The translations under genes were made by a program, and so were the position numbers. From NCBI RefSeq assembly GCF_001045555.1, contig NZ_LFBU01000002.1, positions 979,154 through 1,043,153 on the forward strand: a DNA stretch of 64,000 bases, read 5' to 3'. This stretch comes from Marinobacter subterrani (GTDB lineage: Bacteria; Pseudomonadota; Gammaproteobacteria; Pseudomonadales; Oleiphilaceae). Numbering within the stretch: the stretch's first letter is position 1; every line of letters starts with the position of its first letter. Positions 38,733-47,799 of this stretch are shown piece after piece. The notes beneath the pieces are model-generated. The model was given only the letters and a program-made list of their open reading frames with translations. It did no database searches and was not told the DNA's origin.

Positions 38733-38779
38733 CAACAGGCCCGAACCGCATCTTGCGGCTTTCGGGCCTGTTGCTTTCT
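38733..38779 (+). terminator. Long hairpin, probable terminator after rplI
   Basis: CAACAGGCCCGAA (38733-38745) pairs perfectly with TTCGGGCCTGTTG (38761-38773), extended inside by CCGCA/TGCGG. Only a short T-rich tail (CTTTCT) follows, so termination may be partial, feeding dnaB. Confidence 0.7.
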
Positions 38780-38870
38780 GGTATGCTGTTACCGTGCGTT
38801 AACCCTCTCCCATTGCTGCGGCAGGTCGCTTAAACTGTCGTGGTTCTGACGTCCAACTGAAGACTTTTTC

Positions 38871-40277
38871 ATGGCCAAGCCCAATCTGAAGCCCGCGAGC
38901 ACCGATCTCGAAACCAGTCGCATCAAGGTTCCTCCCCACTCCGTTGAGGCGGAGCAGGCGGTGTTGGGTGGCCTGATGCTGGATAACCGCCGGTTCGACG
39001 AGATCTCCGAGATTATCTCGGCTGTCGATTTCTATCGGCAGGATCACCGGTTGATCTTTGGCGCCGTGGAACGCCTTGCCAGCGAAAGTGAGCCGCTGGA
39101 TGTGGTGACCCTCGCCGAGTTTCTGGAGCGGGCCGGCGATATCGAAGATGCCGGAGGCTTGTCCTATCTGGCCGAGCTGGCGGAGAAGACGCCGGGCGCG
39201 GCCAACATCCAGGCCTACGCCAATATTGTTCGGGAGCGTTCGGTGCTTCGGCAACTGGTGGAGGTGTCCGGCAAGATCGCCGATTCCGCGTTCAACCCCC
39301 AGGGCCGGAACAGCAACGAAATCCTGGATGAGGCCGAGCGGAATGTATTCCAGATCGCCGAGGCCAGGGTCAAGGAAGGTTCCGGGCCCCAGGCCATCAA
39401 CCCGATTCTGGCCAAGACCCTGAGCCGGATCGAGGAACTGTTTGAGTCCGGCGAGCAAACCACCGGCCTGACCACGGGCTTCAAGGATCTGGATAACCAG
39501 ACCTCGGGTATGCAGCCCTCGGACCTGATTATCGTGGCCGGGCGGCCCTCCATGGGCAAGACCACCTTTGCCATGAACATCGTGGAGAACGCCCTGATCA
39601 GCACCGGCACACCGGTGTTGGTGTTCAGCATGGAGATGCCGGCCGATGCGCTGGCCATGCGTATGCTCTCGTCACTGGGGCGTATCGACCAGACCAAGGT
39701 CCGGGGTGGCAAACTGGAAGAGGACGACTGGCCCCGCCTGACGTCCGCGGTCAGCCTGCTCAAGGACAAACCGCTTTATATTGATGATACGCCGGGCCTG
39801 AGCCCCACCGAGCTACGCTCCCGTGCCCGGCGGATTGCCCGCGAGAACGGCGGCAAGATCGGCCTGATCATGGTCGACTACCTGCAGCTTATGCGCGTGC
39901 CCGGCAACACCGAGGGCCGGACCGCGGAGATTTCCGAGATATCCCGGTCATTGAAGGGGATTGCGAAGGAACTGAGCTGTCCTGTGGTGGCTCTGTCCCA
40001 GCTCAACCGAAGCCTTGAGCAGCGGCCCAACAAGCGCCCGGTCAACTCGGATCTGCGGGAATCTGGCGCGATCGAGCAGGATGCTGACGTGATCATGTTT
40101 GTCTACCGGGATGAGGTCTATAACGAGGACACGCCCGACAAGGGCATTGCCGAAATCATTATCGGCAAGCAGCGTAACGGCCCCATCGGCACTATCCGCC
40201 TGGCGTTTATCGGTAAGTACACCAAATTCGAGGACCTGGCCCACGGCGACTATAGCGACTATGGCGGGGAGTATTGA
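38871..40277 (+). CDS. dnaB: Replicative DNA helicase DnaB
   Basis: A 468-residue hexameric 5'-3' helicase (E. coli 471) that unwinds DNA at the replication fork. It has the N-terminal collar domain (VPPHSVEAEQAVLGGLMLDN) and the RecA-like domain with Walker A GRPSMGKTTFA, Walker B LIMVDYLQLM and the Arg-finger region. No intein is present. Its stop overlaps the alr start (TGATG), so dnaB and alr are translationally coupled, the same order as in E. coli and Pseudomonas. Confidence 0.98.
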   Translation: MAKPNLKPASTDLETSRIKVPPHSVEAEQAVLGGLMLDNRRFDEISEIISAVDFYRQDHRLIFGAVERLASESEPLDVVTLAEFLERAGDIEDAGGLSYLAELAEKTPGAANIQAYANIVRERSVLRQLVEVSGKIADSAFNPQGRNSNEILDEAERNVFQIAEARVKEGSGPQAINPILAKTLSRIEELFESGEQTTGLTTGFKDLDNQTSGMQPSDLIIVAGRPSMGKTTFAMNIVENALISTGTPVLVFSMEMPADALAMRMLSSLGRIDQTKVRGGKLEEDDWPRLTSAVSLLKDKPLYIDDTPGLSPTELRSRARRIARENGGKIGLIMVDYLQLMRVPGNTEGRTAEISEISRSLKGIAKELSCPVVALSQLNRSLEQRPNKRPVNSDLRESGAIEQDADVIMFVYRDEVYNEDTPDKGIAEIIIGKQRNGPIGTIRLAFIGKYTKFEDLAHGDYSDYGGEY

Positions 40278-41353
40278 TGCCGCGTAGTACCGTCGCCCGG
40301 ATTGATCTGCAAGCGCTTCGGCGCAATTACCTGGCCGCCTGCAGCCGTGCCGGTGGCGCGCAGGTGATGGCCGTGGTCAAGGCGGACGGATATGGCCATG
40401 GTATCGGCCCGGTTGCAGCGGCCCTGGATGGCCTGGCCCCGAAATTTGCGGTGGCCTGCCTGGAGGAAGCTCTGGCTATCCGTGACGCCGGGTTGCAGCA
40501 ATCGGTCGTGCTGCTGCAGGGCGTTCATGCCGGTGGCGATCTGGCTGATTGTGAGCAGGGCGGGTTTGAACCGGTCCTCCACAGCGTCCAGCAGGTTGAA
40601 TGGCTGGAGCGTTCGGGCAAACGCCCGGCCTTCTGGTTGAAGGTGAACAGCGGCATGAATCGTCTGGGCTTCCACCCTGTCGATCTTCCTTCGGTGGTTG
40701 CCCGGCTGCAGGCCATGGGCGTAGATCACGAGCTACTCGGTTTCGTGACTCATTTTGCCTGTGCCGACGATCCGGACAGTACAATGACTGCGGAGCAGAC
40801 CTCGGTTTTCGAGCGGGCAACGGCGCCGTTTGAGGGGCGGATGAAAAGCGTTGGTAATTCGGCAGCGCATTTTCTGCCCGACCAGCCGCTGTATGATTGG
40901 AGCCGCCCGGGCATCATGCTCTATGGCGGCTCTCCGATGGTTGGCAAGACCGGGCCGGAGCTTGGCCTGGCCCCGGTGATGTCGCTGGAAGCGCCGCTGA
41001 TCAGTACCCGGGTTGTACCCGCCGGGGAGTCTGTCGGCTACGGCGGCAGTTGGGTTGCCGACCGCAACACCCGGATGGGCATGGTGGCCATCGGCTACGG
41101 TGACGGCTATCCCCGGCATGCCGGAACCAACACGCCCGCCGCAATCAATGGCCGGCGAATCCGGCTCATCGGCCGGGTTTCGATGGACATGCTGGCGGTG
41201 GATCTGACCGCAGCGCCGGAAGCCCGTGAAGGCGACAGTGTCGAATTGTGGGGGCAAACGGTCGGTGTTGATGAAGTGGCTGCCTGTGCCGGTACCATTT
41301 CCTATGAACTTCTGACCGGTATTACCGCACGGGTAAGGCGGCAATACCGGTAG
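40277..41353 (+). CDS. alr: Alanine racemase
   Basis: A 358-residue PLP enzyme making D-alanine for peptidoglycan. The cofactor lysine is in VVKADGYGHG (about residue 36), and the catalytic tyrosine in ESVGYGGSW (about 255), with RPGIMLYG and GRVSMDMLAVD also conserved. Cytoplasmic. Translation is coupled to dnaB. The gene ends 17 bp before a convergent small gene. Confidence 0.97.
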   Translation: MPRSTVARIDLQALRRNYLAACSRAGGAQVMAVVKADGYGHGIGPVAAALDGLAPKFAVACLEEALAIRDAGLQQSVVLLQGVHAGGDLADCEQGGFEPVLHSVQQVEWLERSGKRPAFWLKVNSGMNRLGFHPVDLPSVVARLQAMGVDHELLGFVTHFACADDPDSTMTAEQTSVFERATAPFEGRMKSVGNSAAHFLPDQPLYDWSRPGIMLYGGSPMVGKTGPELGLAPVMSLEAPLISTRVVPAGESVGYGGSWVADRNTRMGMVAIGYGDGYPRHAGTNTPAAINGRRIRLIGRVSMDMLAVDLTAAPEAREGDSVELWGQTVGVDEVAACAGTISYELLTGITARVRRQYR

Positions 41354-41370
41354 GCCCGGCGGGGGAGCGG

Positions 41371-41727
41371 TCAGGCCGGCTCCGGCTCGTGAATGATTTC
41401 CTCGATAAAGTCGAGAATGGCAGCCAGGCTTCGGTCATCGAGTTTTTTCAGAACCTTGTGAACCACCATCTTGCTGCCCTTGAGCATGCTGCTGATGCCC
41501 ATTCTGGCCATGCCCATCATCATGCTGCTGGCATGCAGCCGTCTGAGCGGCTCAAGGAAAAAGAAATCCAGACCTTCTTCGGTCATGTCCACGATCAGGT
41601 TGAAGAGTTTGTCGATGGCTTCCTTGTCGGCCTTGCCGCGTTCGCGAAGTTCGCCGACGGTATACAGGGCTCGGGTTCTGAGTTCATCGGGAATCGGTGC
41701 GACAATGTGGCTCTGTTGTTTCAGCAT
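41371..41727 (-). CDS. Conserved hypothetical 118-residue protein
   Basis: A soluble, mostly helical protein (MLKQQSHIVAPIPDELRTRAL) with a Met-rich central segment (SSMMMGMARMGISSML) and an acidic C-terminus. No signal peptide or recognised domain. It converges on alr from the other side and is divergent from the RmlD-like gene. Codon use is like the chromosome. The pattern of charged helices suggests a real coding region, but I cannot assign a role. Confidence 0.7.
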   Translation of the reverse strand: MLKQQSHIVAPIPDELRTRALYTVGELRERGKADKEAIDKLFNLIVDMTEEGLDFFFLEPLRRLHASSMMMGMARMGISSMLKGSKMVVHKVLKKLDDRSLAAILDFIEEIIHEPEPA

Positions 41728-41878
41728 GGCGGTTCCTGTTGTTGTATGCTCCCGAAAGGGAAGTTAAAGAATCAGTTTCAGGCGGAATGATAGTGTAGGG
41801 GCCGGAAATGGTAAGCCATTGGCCAGACCGGTTCCGCAATACCGTCACATCAGTGATATCCGGAGGCATTGAACCCGC

Positions 41879-42757
41879 GTGCATGTACTTGTCGTTCACG
41901 ATTACGGACCCCTGGGGAAAATTTTGCTGGAGCGGTTGCGGGAAACGCACCTGCATGTCAGCCCGTTGCTGGTCAGTGACCCCACCAATGCCGATCTGGA
42001 CGCGCTGGAGAACTGGATTCCCGAGGATACCGACCTGATCGTGAATGCGCTCTGGATGGCGGACCCCGAAGCTGCCGAGAAGGACCCCGAGGGCGCTCAC
42101 ATGGCGGCTTTTTCGTTGCCGGTGGCCATGGCTGAATTTGCCCGTGACCACGGCATGGCACTGCTCCAGCTGTCCTCCTGTTACGTCTTTGATGGCCGCA
42201 AGCAGAGTGGCTACATTACCTCCAACCCCGGCCAGCCGGTCAATGAACTGGGCAACTGGCAGTGGGAATGCGAGCAGGCGCTGCGCACGCTCCTGCCCAG
42301 GCACTTGATCCTGCGCACGGGCTGGAGCCTGGCGCGGTTTATCCGCAAAGTGCAGGCCAGTACCTCAGCCGGGGAGACTCTGTCGCTGCCCGGACGATGC
42401 CGGGGCCAGCCGGTGGCGGTTCGGGACCTGGCGCGGGTGATGGCGGCGGTGGTGCTGCAGATTGATTGTGGCGCCGAGGTGTGGGGTACCTACCAGTACG
42501 CTGGCGCCGAGGAGATCAATCTCTATGAGCTTGGGCTGGCGATTGCAGGCCTTCCGGGTATTCCGCAGGGGATCCGGGTAATTGACGACATGCCCGACTG
42601 GGGACCCCTTGAGCCGGTGAACACCACGCTGGTCTGCACAAAGATCCGGAATACCTTCGGTATCAAGCAGCTACCCTGGCGCTCCGGGCTGGTGGATGAG
42701 CTGTCGATGCTGAAGCAGACCAATGGCCGGGAAGTGGCCGGCGAGCCCGCAGGATAA
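41879..42757 (+). CDS. RmlD-like NAD(P)-dependent sugar-nucleotide reductase
   Basis: A 292-residue extended short-chain dehydrogenase like RmlD (dTDP-4-dehydrorhamnose reductase): Rossmann start HVLVVHDYGPLGKILLERL, and the SSCYVFDGRKQSGY stretch matching the ST-x-VFDG-x-x-x-x-Y core. In RmlD the Tyr-x3-Lys pair is YGxxK; here the equivalent region reads NELGNWQWECE, so the lysine appears absent and catalysis is uncertain. No other rhamnose genes are near. The start is GTG at 41879. It may be a structural or regulatory relative such as MAT2B-type proteins. Confidence 0.72.
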   Translation: MHVLVVHDYGPLGKILLERLRETHLHVSPLLVSDPTNADLDALENWIPEDTDLIVNALWMADPEAAEKDPEGAHMAAFSLPVAMAEFARDHGMALLQLSSCYVFDGRKQSGYITSNPGQPVNELGNWQWECEQALRTLLPRHLILRTGWSLARFIRKVQASTSAGETLSLPGRCRGQPVAVRDLARVMAAVVLQIDCGAEVWGTYQYAGAEEINLYELGLAIAGLPGIPQGIRVIDDMPDWGPLEPVNTTLVCTKIRNTFGIKQLPWRSGLVDELSMLKQTNGREVAGEPAG

Positions 42758-42785
42758 CTCGCGAGCCGGCCGGTCGGGGCAGGGA

Positions 42786-43532
42786 TCAGTTGGATTGCCG
42801 GGAGAACTCGCGGGTAACCAGTTGCAGGGCCTCCACGTCCAGCAGTTCCACTTCCCGGCCACGGGCCTTGATAATGCCCTGGTTCTGGAACCGGGTGAAC
42901 ACGCGGCTGACGGTTTCCACCGCAAGCCCGAGGAAGTTGGCGATATCGTTCCTCGCCATCGGCAGGCTGAAATTGGTGGGCGACATGCGCCTGCGCTGGA
43001 ACCGGCTGGACAGCGACAGTAGCAGGGCGGCAATGCGTTCTTCCGCCGTGTTCTTGCTGAGCAGCATGGCGAGCTGGTTGCTGTTCTGGATTTCCTGGCT
43101 CATCAGGTGGTACATGTGGTGCTGCAACTCTGGCAGCTTGCCGGTCAGTTCCTCCAGTTTATCCACCGGAAATTCGCAAATGCTGGTGCGTTCCAGTGCC
43201 CTGGCTGTGCACGCGTAATTCTGACTGCCCAGGCTGTCGAGCCCGACCAGCTCGCCGGGCATGAAAAACCCGGTGACCTGCTCTTCACCACCCTCGGTAA
43301 TAATCGATGTTTTGATCGACCCGCTTTTCACCGCGAAACAGGAGCGGAAGGGTGTGCTCTGGTCGAAGATGTGCTCGCCGCGATTGAAGATTCGCCCCTG
43401 CTGGACAATATCTTCCAGCCTGTCCAGGTCATTTTCTTCAATGGCCAGGGGAAGGCACAGGTTGCTCAGGCTGCACTGATGGCAGGACGCCTTGAGCGGC
43501 GATGCCTGACGAAACGGGATTGCTTGGGACAT
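42786..43532 (-). CDS. anr: Oxygen-responsive transcription regulator ANR/FNR
   Basis: A 248-residue CRP/FNR-family regulator. The N-terminal cluster ligands C-x2-C-x5-C (SCHQCSLSNLC, about residues 17-26) and the fourth cysteine in NYACTARALE match the [4Fe-4S] set of FNR. A cyclic-nucleotide-type beta roll, dimer helix and HTH follow; the recognition helix lies in IANFLGLAVETVSRVFTRFQ, with the E-x2-SR contacts that read TTGAT half-sites. Under low oxygen it switches to anaerobic or microaerobic respiration. A perfect FNR box lies 20 bases upstream of its start codon, so autoregulation is likely. Confidence 0.95.
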   Translation of the reverse strand: MSQAIPFRQASPLKASCHQCSLSNLCLPLAIEENDLDRLEDIVQQGRIFNRGEHIFDQSTPFRSCFAVKSGSIKTSIITEGGEEQVTGFFMPGELVGLDSLGSQNYACTARALERTSICEFPVDKLEELTGKLPELQHHMYHLMSQEIQNSNQLAMLLSKNTAEERIAALLLSLSSRFQRRRMSPTNFSLPMARNDIANFLGLAVETVSRVFTRFQNQGIIKARGREVELLDVEALQLVTREFSRQSN

Positions 43533-43551
43533 AGGTGGTGATCCGTCCGGT

Positions 43552-43565
43552 TTGATCCATATCAA
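43552..43565. promoter_or_regulatory. Perfect FNR/ANR box upstream of anr
   Basis: TTGAT-CCAT-ATCAA is an exact match to the FNR/ANR consensus TTGAT-N4-ATCAA. Its centre is about 26 bases before the anr ATG, close enough to overlap the transcription start, so repression of anr by its own product is more likely than activation. Confidence 0.88.
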
Positions 43566-43633
43566 GACTGTACCTTAATACGGATAGCTGTCTTTGCCAA
43601 TGATCAAGCAGGATGATCTGAGAATATAATTTT

Positions 43634-43659
43634 CAAAAATAAGGGCCCGGGGGCCCTTA
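43634..43659 (-). terminator. Intrinsic terminator of fabB
   Basis: On the minus strand AAGGGCCC and GGGCCCTT form an 8-bp stem, followed by ATTTTTG. It lies just behind the fabB stop and in front of the anr promoter region. Confidence 0.8.
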
Positions 43660-43671
43660 CTGTTACTGCAC

Positions 43672-44880
43672 TCACAGCTTTTCGAATACCAACGACGCGT
43701 TGGTTCCACCAAACCCGAAACTGTTGGACATCACGGTGCTCAGTACTCCCTCGCGACTTTTCGGGCCCACGATGGGAATATCGCTGATTTTTTCGTCCGG
43801 ATTGGTCAGGTTTTTGGTGCCGGCGATAAAGCCGTTCTGCAGCATCAGCAGCGAATAGATCGCCTCCTGAACGCCGGCCGCACCCAGGGAATGTCCGGAC
43901 AGGGACTTGGTGGAGGAAATGGCCGGAATTTCTGATCCGAAGGTGGCCCGGACCGCGCCCATTTCAGCCACATCGCCCACCGGGGTGCTGGTGCCATGGG
44001 CATTGATGTAGTCGATCTTGCCGCGGATCGTGGCCATGGCCTGCTTCATGCACCGCTGGGCGCCTTCACCGGAGGGGGCCACCATGTCGTAGCCATCGGA
44101 AGTGGCGCCATAGCCGGTCAGCTCGGCAATGATATTGGCGCCCCGTTTCTTCGCGTGTTCCAGTTCTTCCAGAACCACCATGCCACCGCCGCCGGCAATC
44201 ACGAAGCCATCCCGGGCAGTGTCGAACGGACGGGAAGCCGTCTCCGGCGCGTCGTTGTACTTGGTCGACAGGGCGCCCATGGCGTCGAACATCATGGTCA
44301 GGCTCCAGTCTTCCTCCTCGCCGCCGCCGGCGAATACGATGTCCTGCTTGCCGGCCTGGATCTGTTCCATGGCGTGGCCGATACAGTGGGCACTGGTGGC
44401 GCACGCAGACGACATGGAGTAGTTCACGCCGCGGATCTTGTAGGCCGTGGCGAGGCAGGCGGACACTGTGCTCGTCATGATGCGCGGCACCATGTAGGGC
44501 CCGATGCGCTTCACACCCTTCTCGCGCATGATGTCCGTGGCTTCCACCTGACTGGAGCAGGAGGCGCCGCCGGAACCGGCGATAAGGCCGGTGCGGTCAT
44601 TGGAAACCAGGTCATCGGTCAGGCCCGCCTGGGCAATGGCCTGTTCCATGGCCAGGTAGCTGTACATGGCGGAAGGCCCCATGAAACGGCGGATCTTTCG
44701 GTCGATTACGGATGTGTCGACATCCACAGAGCCGGCAATCTGGCTGCGGAAGCCCATCTCCTTGTAGGTTTCGTTGAAGCGGATGCCTGATTTCCCGTGC
44801 TTCAGGCTGTCCCTGACCTCATCCAGTGAATTGCCGAGGCAGGATACGATGCCCATACCGGTGACGACGACGCGTCTCAT
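43672..44880 (-). CDS. fabB: Beta-ketoacyl-ACP synthase I FabB
   Basis: A 402-residue condensing enzyme (E. coli 406) that elongates fatty acids and is needed for unsaturated chains. The Cys-His-His triad is visible: Cys in [12 protein letters not shown] (about 163), His in [11 protein letters not shown] (about 298) and His in [11 protein letters not shown] (about 333). The N-terminus [22 protein letters not shown] is the FabB rather than FabF type. FabB usually pairs with fabA (often fabAB in pseudomonads), but no fabA lies next to it here. It is followed by its own terminator. Confidence 0.95.
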   Translation of the reverse strand: MRRVVVTGMGIVSCLGNSLDEVRDSLKHGKSGIRFNETYKEMGFRSQIAGSVDVDTSVIDRKIRRFMGPSAMYSYLAMEQAIAQAGLTDDLVSNDRTGLIAGSGGASCSSQVEATDIMREKGVKRIGPYMVPRIMTSTVSACLATAYKIRGVNYSMSSACATSAHCIGHAMEQIQAGKQDIVFAGGGEEEDWSLTMMFDAMGALSTKYNDAPETASRPFDTARDGFVIAGGGGMVVLEELEHAKKRGANIIAELTGYGATSDGYDMVAPSGEGAQRCMKQAMATIRGKIDYINAHGTSTPVGDVAEMGAVRATFGSEIPAISSTKSLSGHSLGAAGVQEAIYSLLMLQNGFIAGTKNLTNPDEKISDIPIVGPKSREGVLSTVMSNSFGFGGTNASLVFEKL

Positions 44881-44990
44881 AAGTTCCTCCTTACCGATCG
44901 GCCGAAATGGCCGACCTTGCGATCAAGTACCTTATTTAACAGTCTAGGCCCTTTGGGCCGGATACGATATTTGACCTTGGTAAGGGGAGG

Positions 44991-45851
44991 TTAGTTCGCA
45001 GCTTCCCGCGCTTCACGCTCTACCATCTCGGGAGTTTCCAGGGAAATGCGCCCCAGCGTGCCGGCGCGAAATTCGTTGAGCAACACCTCCGACACCTTGT
45101 GCAGGTCCGGAATGCCGCCGCGACCAAAGAACCGGCGTTTTGTGGCGATACCGTCCATCAATGCCAGGCCGTCTTCAGGCAGTTCCTCGAATCCATAGCG
45201 GGCCTTGACCAGCTCCGGGTAGGCCGTCAGCAGGTACTCGGCCTCGAACATGGCAACATCCTCAAAGTCCAGCACCGCACTGCGAATGGCGCCGGTGACT
45301 GCCAGGCGATAGCCGCAGGCTTCCGGCGACAGCTTGGGCCACAGGAAGCCGGGGGTGTCGTAAAGCAGAATGTTGTTCGGCAGCTTGATCGCCTGCTGCG
45401 CCCTGGTGACCGCCGGCTCGTTTCCGGTTTTGGCGGCCGGGCGCCCCGCCAGGGTATTGATCAGGGTAGACTTGCCCACATTGGGAATGCCCAGAATCAT
45501 CACCCGCAGTGCGCTTTTCTGGCGATCGTGATGCGGCGTCATGTCTTCGGCCAGTTTCAGGATCGCCAGCGCCTCGCTGCGCTGGTTGTGGCTAAGGGTA
45601 ATGGCGCGCACGCCCCGCTCTTGCTCCAGCCACACCCGCCATTGTTCAGTGATCTCCGGATCGGCCAGGTCGCGTTTATTGAGAACCTTGATCAGCGGTT
45701 TGTCACCACGCAGGGCCGGCACCAGCGGGTTTTCGCTGCTGAAAGGAATGCGGGCATCCACCACCTCAATGATGAGGTCCATCTTCGGCATCACCTGTTT
45801 GATCTCCTTTCGGGCCTTGTGCATGTGCCCTGGAAACCAGTTAATTGCCAT
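44991..45851 (-). CDS. ylqF: YlqF/RbgA-type ribosome-assembly GTPase
   Basis: A 286-residue circularly permuted GTPase. The G4 motif NKRD comes first (LNKRDLAD), then G1 GIPNVGKSTLIN and G3 DTPGF, the order that defines the YlqF/YawG family. INWFPGHMHKARKEI at the N-terminus is typical. In Bacillus the family member RbgA drives a late step of 50S maturation; in gammaproteobacteria its role is less studied. Cytoplasmic. It lies upstream of fabB in the same direction, 110 bp away. Confidence 0.92.
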   Translation of the reverse strand: MAINWFPGHMHKARKEIKQVMPKMDLIIEVVDARIPFSSENPLVPALRGDKPLIKVLNKRDLADPEITEQWRVWLEQERGVRAITLSHNQRSEALAILKLAEDMTPHHDRQKSALRVMILGIPNVGKSTLINTLAGRPAAKTGNEPAVTRAQQAIKLPNNILLYDTPGFLWPKLSPEACGYRLAVTGAIRSAVLDFEDVAMFEAEYLLTAYPELVKARYGFEELPEDGLALMDGIATKRRFFGRGGIPDLHKVSEVLLNEFRAGTLGRISLETPEMVEREAREAAN

Positions 45852-46093
45852 CTTTTTTGCTCCCGCTGTCGGTAAACGGCGCCATTATGAAGGGGAATGA
45901 CGAAACTTTCACATTTGATTGGCCCCGCGCGGGTGGCGGGGTCACGGGGCAAATAGTGGGAAGTATGTATAAAAACAGGGCTTATCAGGATGAAAAGCGG
46001 GGGGCGGATGTTTTAGGGTGTAAGCCCTGAACGTCAAAATCAATGTAAATCGGTGGTATTCCAGTTGTGGCCACCCCGTTAACGGAGAATTTT

Positions 46094-46585
46094 ATGAAGC
46101 TTGTAAAACTATTTGGCACTGCCCTGGTCGCCCTGAGCCTGTCGCTTCCCGTCATGGCCCAGCAGTCCGCGGGTGGGCCGCCGGACCAGGTTGATCAGTT
46201 GGCTAAAATGGTGGGCCTGACCGAGGAGCAGCAAACCGACATCCGTGCGATCATTGATAAGATGCAGGGCGAGATCGGCGAGCTGCGCATGCAGGCGCGT
46301 TCGTTGCAGGAAAAGATGCAGAATGAGATCAAGTCGGATTTTGATGAAGCAGCGATTCGCAAACACGCCGAAAAGCTGGGTGATGTAACCGGTGAGATCG
46401 CCGCCCTGTCCACTCTGATGCAGGCCAAGGTAGACAAGGTATTTACCCAGGAGCAGCGTGACGAGCTGGACAAGCGCATGAAGCAGATGCAGCAGCAGAT
46501 GCAGCAGCGTCAGATGATGATGCAGCAACAACAGCAGCAGATGCAGCAACAGCAACAGAACCAGCAGGACCAGCAGGATCAGTAA
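46094..46585 (+). CDS. Spy/DUF4168-like periplasmic protein with Gln-rich tail
   Basis: A 163-residue protein with a signal peptide (cleavage after VMAQ, about residue 22). A helical domain carries LTEEQQTDIRAIIDKMQGEI, similar to the LTxxQ helix of Spy/CpxP-type periplasmic chaperones. The last about 45 residues are almost only Gln and Met with a few Asp/Arg, encoded by alternating CAG and CAA codons. GGAG precedes the ATG at 46094. It sits alone between two leftward genes. A chaperone or envelope-stress role is inferred from the helix only. The upstream 240 bp holds no clear promoter. Confidence 0.75.
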   Translation: MKLVKLFGTALVALSLSLPVMAQQSAGGPPDQVDQLAKMVGLTEEQQTDIRAIIDKMQGEIGELRMQARSLQEKMQNEIKSDFDEAAIRKHAEKLGDVTGEIAALSTLMQAKVDKVFTQEQRDELDKRMKQMQQQMQQRQMMMQQQQQQMQQQQQNQQDQQDQ

Positions 46586-46627
46586 TTCAGCGATCTGTTG
46601 ATTGTCAGTTGAAGAAAGAGGGCCGGC

Positions 46628-47671
46628 TCAGTCGACGGCCTTCACCGGAATCTGCATGGCGTTCGAGGCTTGGGGGACCTCGGGCACGGCAAGGCCAAGA
46701 TTGTTTTTATCAAAGACTTTATCGGCGCGATAGCTGGAGCGAACCATGGGGCCGGACGGCACTTCCATGAAGCCTTTCTCCAGACCGATTTCCCGGTAGC
46801 GGTTGAACTCCTCCGGCGTCACGTAGCGTTCCACCGGCAGGTGGTTCGGGGTGGGGCGCAGGTACTGGCCCAGGGTCAGGATATCCACACCGATGGCGCG
46901 CAGGTCATCCATGGTTGCCAGGATTTCTTCCTCGGTCTCACCCAGGCCCAGCATCAGGCTGGTCTTGGTGAGCACCTCCGGGCGGTGCTTCTTGGCATGC
47001 TCCAGCACGCTGAGGGTTTTCTCATAGCCGGCGCGGGGGTCCCGCACGCGACTGGTCAGGCGTTTGACCGTTTCGACATTCTGGGCAAAGACATCCAGTC
47101 CGGAATCCACGACTTTCTCGACGTCGGACATAACGGCATCGAAATCCGGAGTCAGTGCCTCCACGGCCACTTCCGGCGTGCGCTGTTTGATGGCGGACAC
47201 GCAGGCGGCATAATGCGCGGCACCGCCGTCGTCCAGATCATCACGGTCTACCGAGGTGAGCACGATGTAGCGAAGGCCCATGAGCTCCACCGACTTGGCA
47301 GTGTTCTCCGGCTCTTCATGATCCAGCCAGCCTTTCGGGTTGCCGGTGTCTACCGCGCAGAATTTGCAGGCCCGGGTGCAGACCGACCCCATCACCATGA
47401 TGGTGGCGGTACCGGCGGTCCAGCACTCACCAATGTTCGGGCAATGGGATTCCTGGCAAACGGTACTCAACCGGTGCTCACTGACGTTCTTGCGCACGGC
47501 CTCGTAGCGCTCGCCTCCAGGCATGCGCGCCCGCAGCCATTTGGGCTTGCGCTCTACCGGTGTGGCTTCCTGCTTCGATGACCGCTTGACGCCATCCTTG
47601 ATGGCTGAAAAGCCATGCTCATTGCGGAATTTGGAACCACTGGTAATGCGGGGCTTTGCGCTGTCGCTCAT
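46628..47671 (-). CDS. lipA: Lipoyl synthase LipA
   Basis: A 347-residue radical SAM enzyme inserting two sulfurs into octanoyl groups on lipoyl domains. The radical SAM cluster motif is CTRACKFC, and the auxiliary cluster ligands lie in [12 protein letters not shown]. The C-terminal RSSYRADKV motif supplies the serine ligand. It is longer than E. coli LipA (321) by an N-terminal extension ([21 protein letters not shown]). Unusually, it is 28.6 kb from lipB and on the opposite strand. metY lies 129 bp upstream in the same direction. Confidence 0.96.
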   Translation of the reverse strand: MSDSAKPRITSGSKFRNEHGFSAIKDGVKRSSKQEATPVERKPKWLRARMPGGERYEAVRKNVSEHRLSTVCQESHCPNIGECWTAGTATIMVMGSVCTRACKFCAVDTGNPKGWLDHEEPENTAKSVELMGLRYIVLTSVDRDDLDDGGAAHYAACVSAIKQRTPEVAVEALTPDFDAVMSDVEKVVDSGLDVFAQNVETVKRLTSRVRDPRAGYEKTLSVLEHAKKHRPEVLTKTSLMLGLGETEEEILATMDDLRAIGVDILTLGQYLRPTPNHLPVERYVTPEEFNRYREIGLEKGFMEVPSGPMVRSSYRADKVFDKNNLGLAVPEVPQASNAMQIPVKAVD

Positions 47672-47799
47672 TGCAACCGGACTCTCATAAAGGCTTGGGG
47701 AACATTAAAGAGTAATGGGCTGGCGGGGGAGTTACAAGACAGATAGGGGCAATCACGAGGGTCCCGGGTACGACATTGGTCGCACCCGGTTGACCGTGG

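Noticed and set aside
45977..46028. AGGGCTTA...TAAGCCCT inverted repeat between ylqF and the Spy-like gene
   Set aside because: 8-bp arms with a 36-base loop and no T-run; could be chance.
46480..46585. Repeated CAG/CAA triplets as a CRISPR or satellite array
   Set aside because: They are codons of the Gln-rich tail of a secreted protein, with no spacers.
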